From NCBI GenBank assembly GCA_001898995.1, contig MKVZ01000019.1:1-64000 (forward strand): a stretch of 64,000 nt of DNA, in the 5' to 3' direction. Numbering within the stretch: the stretch's first letter is position 1; the number at the start of each line of letters is the position of its first letter. Shown piece by piece: positions 63,004 through 64,000 of this stretch. This stretch comes from Rhizobiales bacterium 63-22 (GTDB lineage: Bacteria; Pseudomonadota; Alphaproteobacteria; Rhizobiales; Rhizobiaceae). Both the position numbers and the translations under genes were made by a program. The notes under the pieces were generated by a model. That model made no database searches, had not been told where the DNA came from, and saw nothing but the letters and a program-made list of their open reading frames with translations.

Positions 63004-63038
63004 ATTGTTGAGTAACATAAGAATTATTGTTCAACAAT
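63004..63038. promoter_or_regulatory. Palindromic operator between pxpA and GntR
   Basis: ATTGTTCAACAAT (63026-63038) is a perfect palindrome around a central C, and a further half-site ATTGTTGA lies at 63004-63011. The TTGT-N3-ACAA form is typical for FCD GntR regulators. The site is in the 104-bp divergent gap and probably controls both directions. Confidence 0.65.
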
Positions 63039-63073
63039 GTCCGACAGCAAAAATATTCAGCGCAGGGCCGATC

Positions 63074-63748
63074 ATGACCGAAACCGCAGCATCGCGCAAA
63101 GCCGACAGCCAGCCGCTCGCCGAGCAGGTGGCGGCCGAAATGCGCGGCATGCTCATCGCCGGCGTCTACGGGCCGGGCGAAAAACTGTCCGAGCAGCAGG
63201 TGGCGCAGCGCTTCGACATTTCGCGCAACACGCTGCGCGAGGTGTTCCGACTGCTGACGAGCCAAGGGCTGCTGGCGCATATCCCCAATCGGGGCGTCTT
63301 CGTCGCCGCGCCCGACGAGGCGGCGGTGCTCGACATCTACCGGGTGCGCGGGGTGATCCAGATGGGGGCGGTGCGCGCGGCGACGCGCTCGCATCCGGCG
63401 CTCGCACGCATGGCGGCGCTGACCGAAAAGGCGGCCGCCGCGCGCGACCGCGGCGACTGGGCCGAGGTCGGCACGCTCAACATGGAGTTCCACCGCGCCA
63501 TGGTGGAGCTGTGCGACAGCCCGCGCCTCAGCGCCTGCTTCGATCTCGTATTGGCCGAACTGCGGCTGATCTTCGGCCAGTTGGGCGACGACGGCCATCT
63601 GCACGAGGCCTATGTGGCGATGAACGCCTCGCTGATCCGCGCCTTGCAGGCGGGCGACCTCGACAAAGCGGCGGCGGAGCTGGAGCTTTATCTGCTGAAA
63701 TCCGAGCGTTCGGTGCTCACCGCCTTGCAGCGGCGGAATCGGCTATAG
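63074..63748 (+). CDS. GntR family transcriptional regulator (FCD)
   Basis: 224 residues from ATG 63074 (an upstream in-frame ATG at 63005 would overlap the operator). wHTH about 15-80 (LSEQQVAQRFDISRNTLREV) and FCD domain with EVGTLNMEFHRAMVELC. It is divergent from the PxpA/biotin carboxylase module and is its likely regulator. Confidence 0.92.
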   Translation: MTETAASRKADSQPLAEQVAAEMRGMLIAGVYGPGEKLSEQQVAQRFDISRNTLREVFRLLTSQGLLAHIPNRGVFVAAPDEAAVLDIYRVRGVIQMGAVRAATRSHPALARMAALTEKAAAARDRGDWAEVGTLNMEFHRAMVELCDSPRLSACFDLVLAELRLIFGQLGDDGHLHEAYVAMNASLIRALQAGDLDKAAAELELYLLKSERSVLTALQRRNRL

Positions 63749-63819
63749 ATTACAAAATGGCCTGCAAAAGGGTCCATCCTGTTCCATTTTCGTTTTGGGA
63801 AAAATGTAGCAAAATCAAG

Positions 63820-63893
63820 TGGCTGGGGGACCTGGATTCGAACCAAGACTAACGGAGTCAGAGTCCGCTGTTCTACCCTTAAACTATCCCCCA
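63820..63893 (-). tRNA. tRNA-Gln(CTG)
   Basis: 74 nt including CCA, minus strand. Acceptor TGGGGGA/TCCCCCA, D-arm GTTTAAGGGTAGAAC, anticodon stem GCGGA/TCCGT with loop CTCTGAC (anticodon CTG), T-arm with GGTTCGAATCC. The 107 bp from here to the window end show nothing I can support. Confidence 0.96.
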
Positions 63894-64000
63894 GCAGGGA
63901 ACCGCATATCCGTCTCATTGTCCGGACCCGCGATTGTGACGAAGGCATGAGGCCCGTTCGCGACGGCCTCCATCTAGCGAACTCGAACCGCGAACGCAAC

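Noticed and set aside
63688..63999. A 103-codon minus-strand frame at the right edge
   Set aside because: It runs through tRNA-Gln and into the end of the GntR gene; no coding support.

Overview
The window is a chromosomal stretch from a GC-rich alphaproteobacterium, most likely of the order Hyphomicrobiales (Rhizobiales). The support is codon use, the many ABC importers paired with FCD-type GntR regulators, an FdsGBAD formate dehydrogenase, and short intergenic palindromes of the kind common in Brucella/Ochrobactrum and rhizobia. The genus cannot be fixed from the sequence alone.

Layout. 1-4.1 kb: a minus-strand hydroxyacid/amide catabolic operon (M20 deacylase, GhrA-like reductase, cupin, aldehyde dehydrogenase, start of a tartrate dehydrogenase-like gene). 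4.4-15.1 kb: an acetyltransferase, then a GntR gene divergent from a plus-strand operon of DUF1185, alpha/beta hydrolase, flavin reductase fusion, luciferase-like monooxygenase, aldehyde dehydrogenase, NIPSNAP and a polyamine-type ABC importer. 15.1-24.6 kb (minus): phosphonoacetaldehyde hydrolase, P1 peptidase, NAD-dependent formate dehydrogenase fdsGBAD without fdsC, a YtcJ-like amidohydrolase and a small unknown gene. 24.8-36.6 kb: two polar amino-acid ABC importers with a GntR regulator, VOC protein, FAD oxidoreductase, EamA exporter and aminotransferase. Two AT-rich operator-like palindromes sharing a 12-bp core lie upstream of its transcription units.

36.7-49.6 kb: a long minus-strand catabolic operon (aconitase-like hydratase, cyclic amidohydrolase, isochorismatase-fold amidase, aldehyde dehydrogenase, FAD monooxygenase, Asp/Glu racemase-superfamily protein, NitT/TauT-type importer). 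It is divergent from a GntR regulator and an isocitrate-lyase-superfamily C-C lyase. The set suggests breakdown of an N-heterocycle or ureide to a dicarboxylate that is hydrated and cleaved. The substrate is unknown.

49.7-56.4 kb is the most striking part: a fluoride-response island with four separate fluoride (crcB-motif) riboswitches in about 5 kb. They precede a divergent enolase, a phosphoglycerate mutase plus a second histidine phosphatase, two overlapping MutS-like ATPase genes, and a 77-residue unknown protein. Two of the riboswitches have visible stems that would sequester the Shine-Dalgarno sequence. Fluoride inhibits enolase, so induced enolase and mutase would back up lower glycolysis. 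No Fluc/CrcB or CLC-F exporter lies in the window. Both MutS-like proteins have Asn where the Walker B Asp is expected.

56.7-64 kb: tRNA-Gly(GCC), a secreted L,D-transpeptidase-like protein, a minus-strand module (DUF1989, biotin carboxylase-BCCP, KipI-KipA fusion, LamB/YcsF) resembling urea carboxylase/5-oxoprolinase parts, its divergent GntR regulator with a perfect palindromic operator, and tRNA-Gln(CUG).
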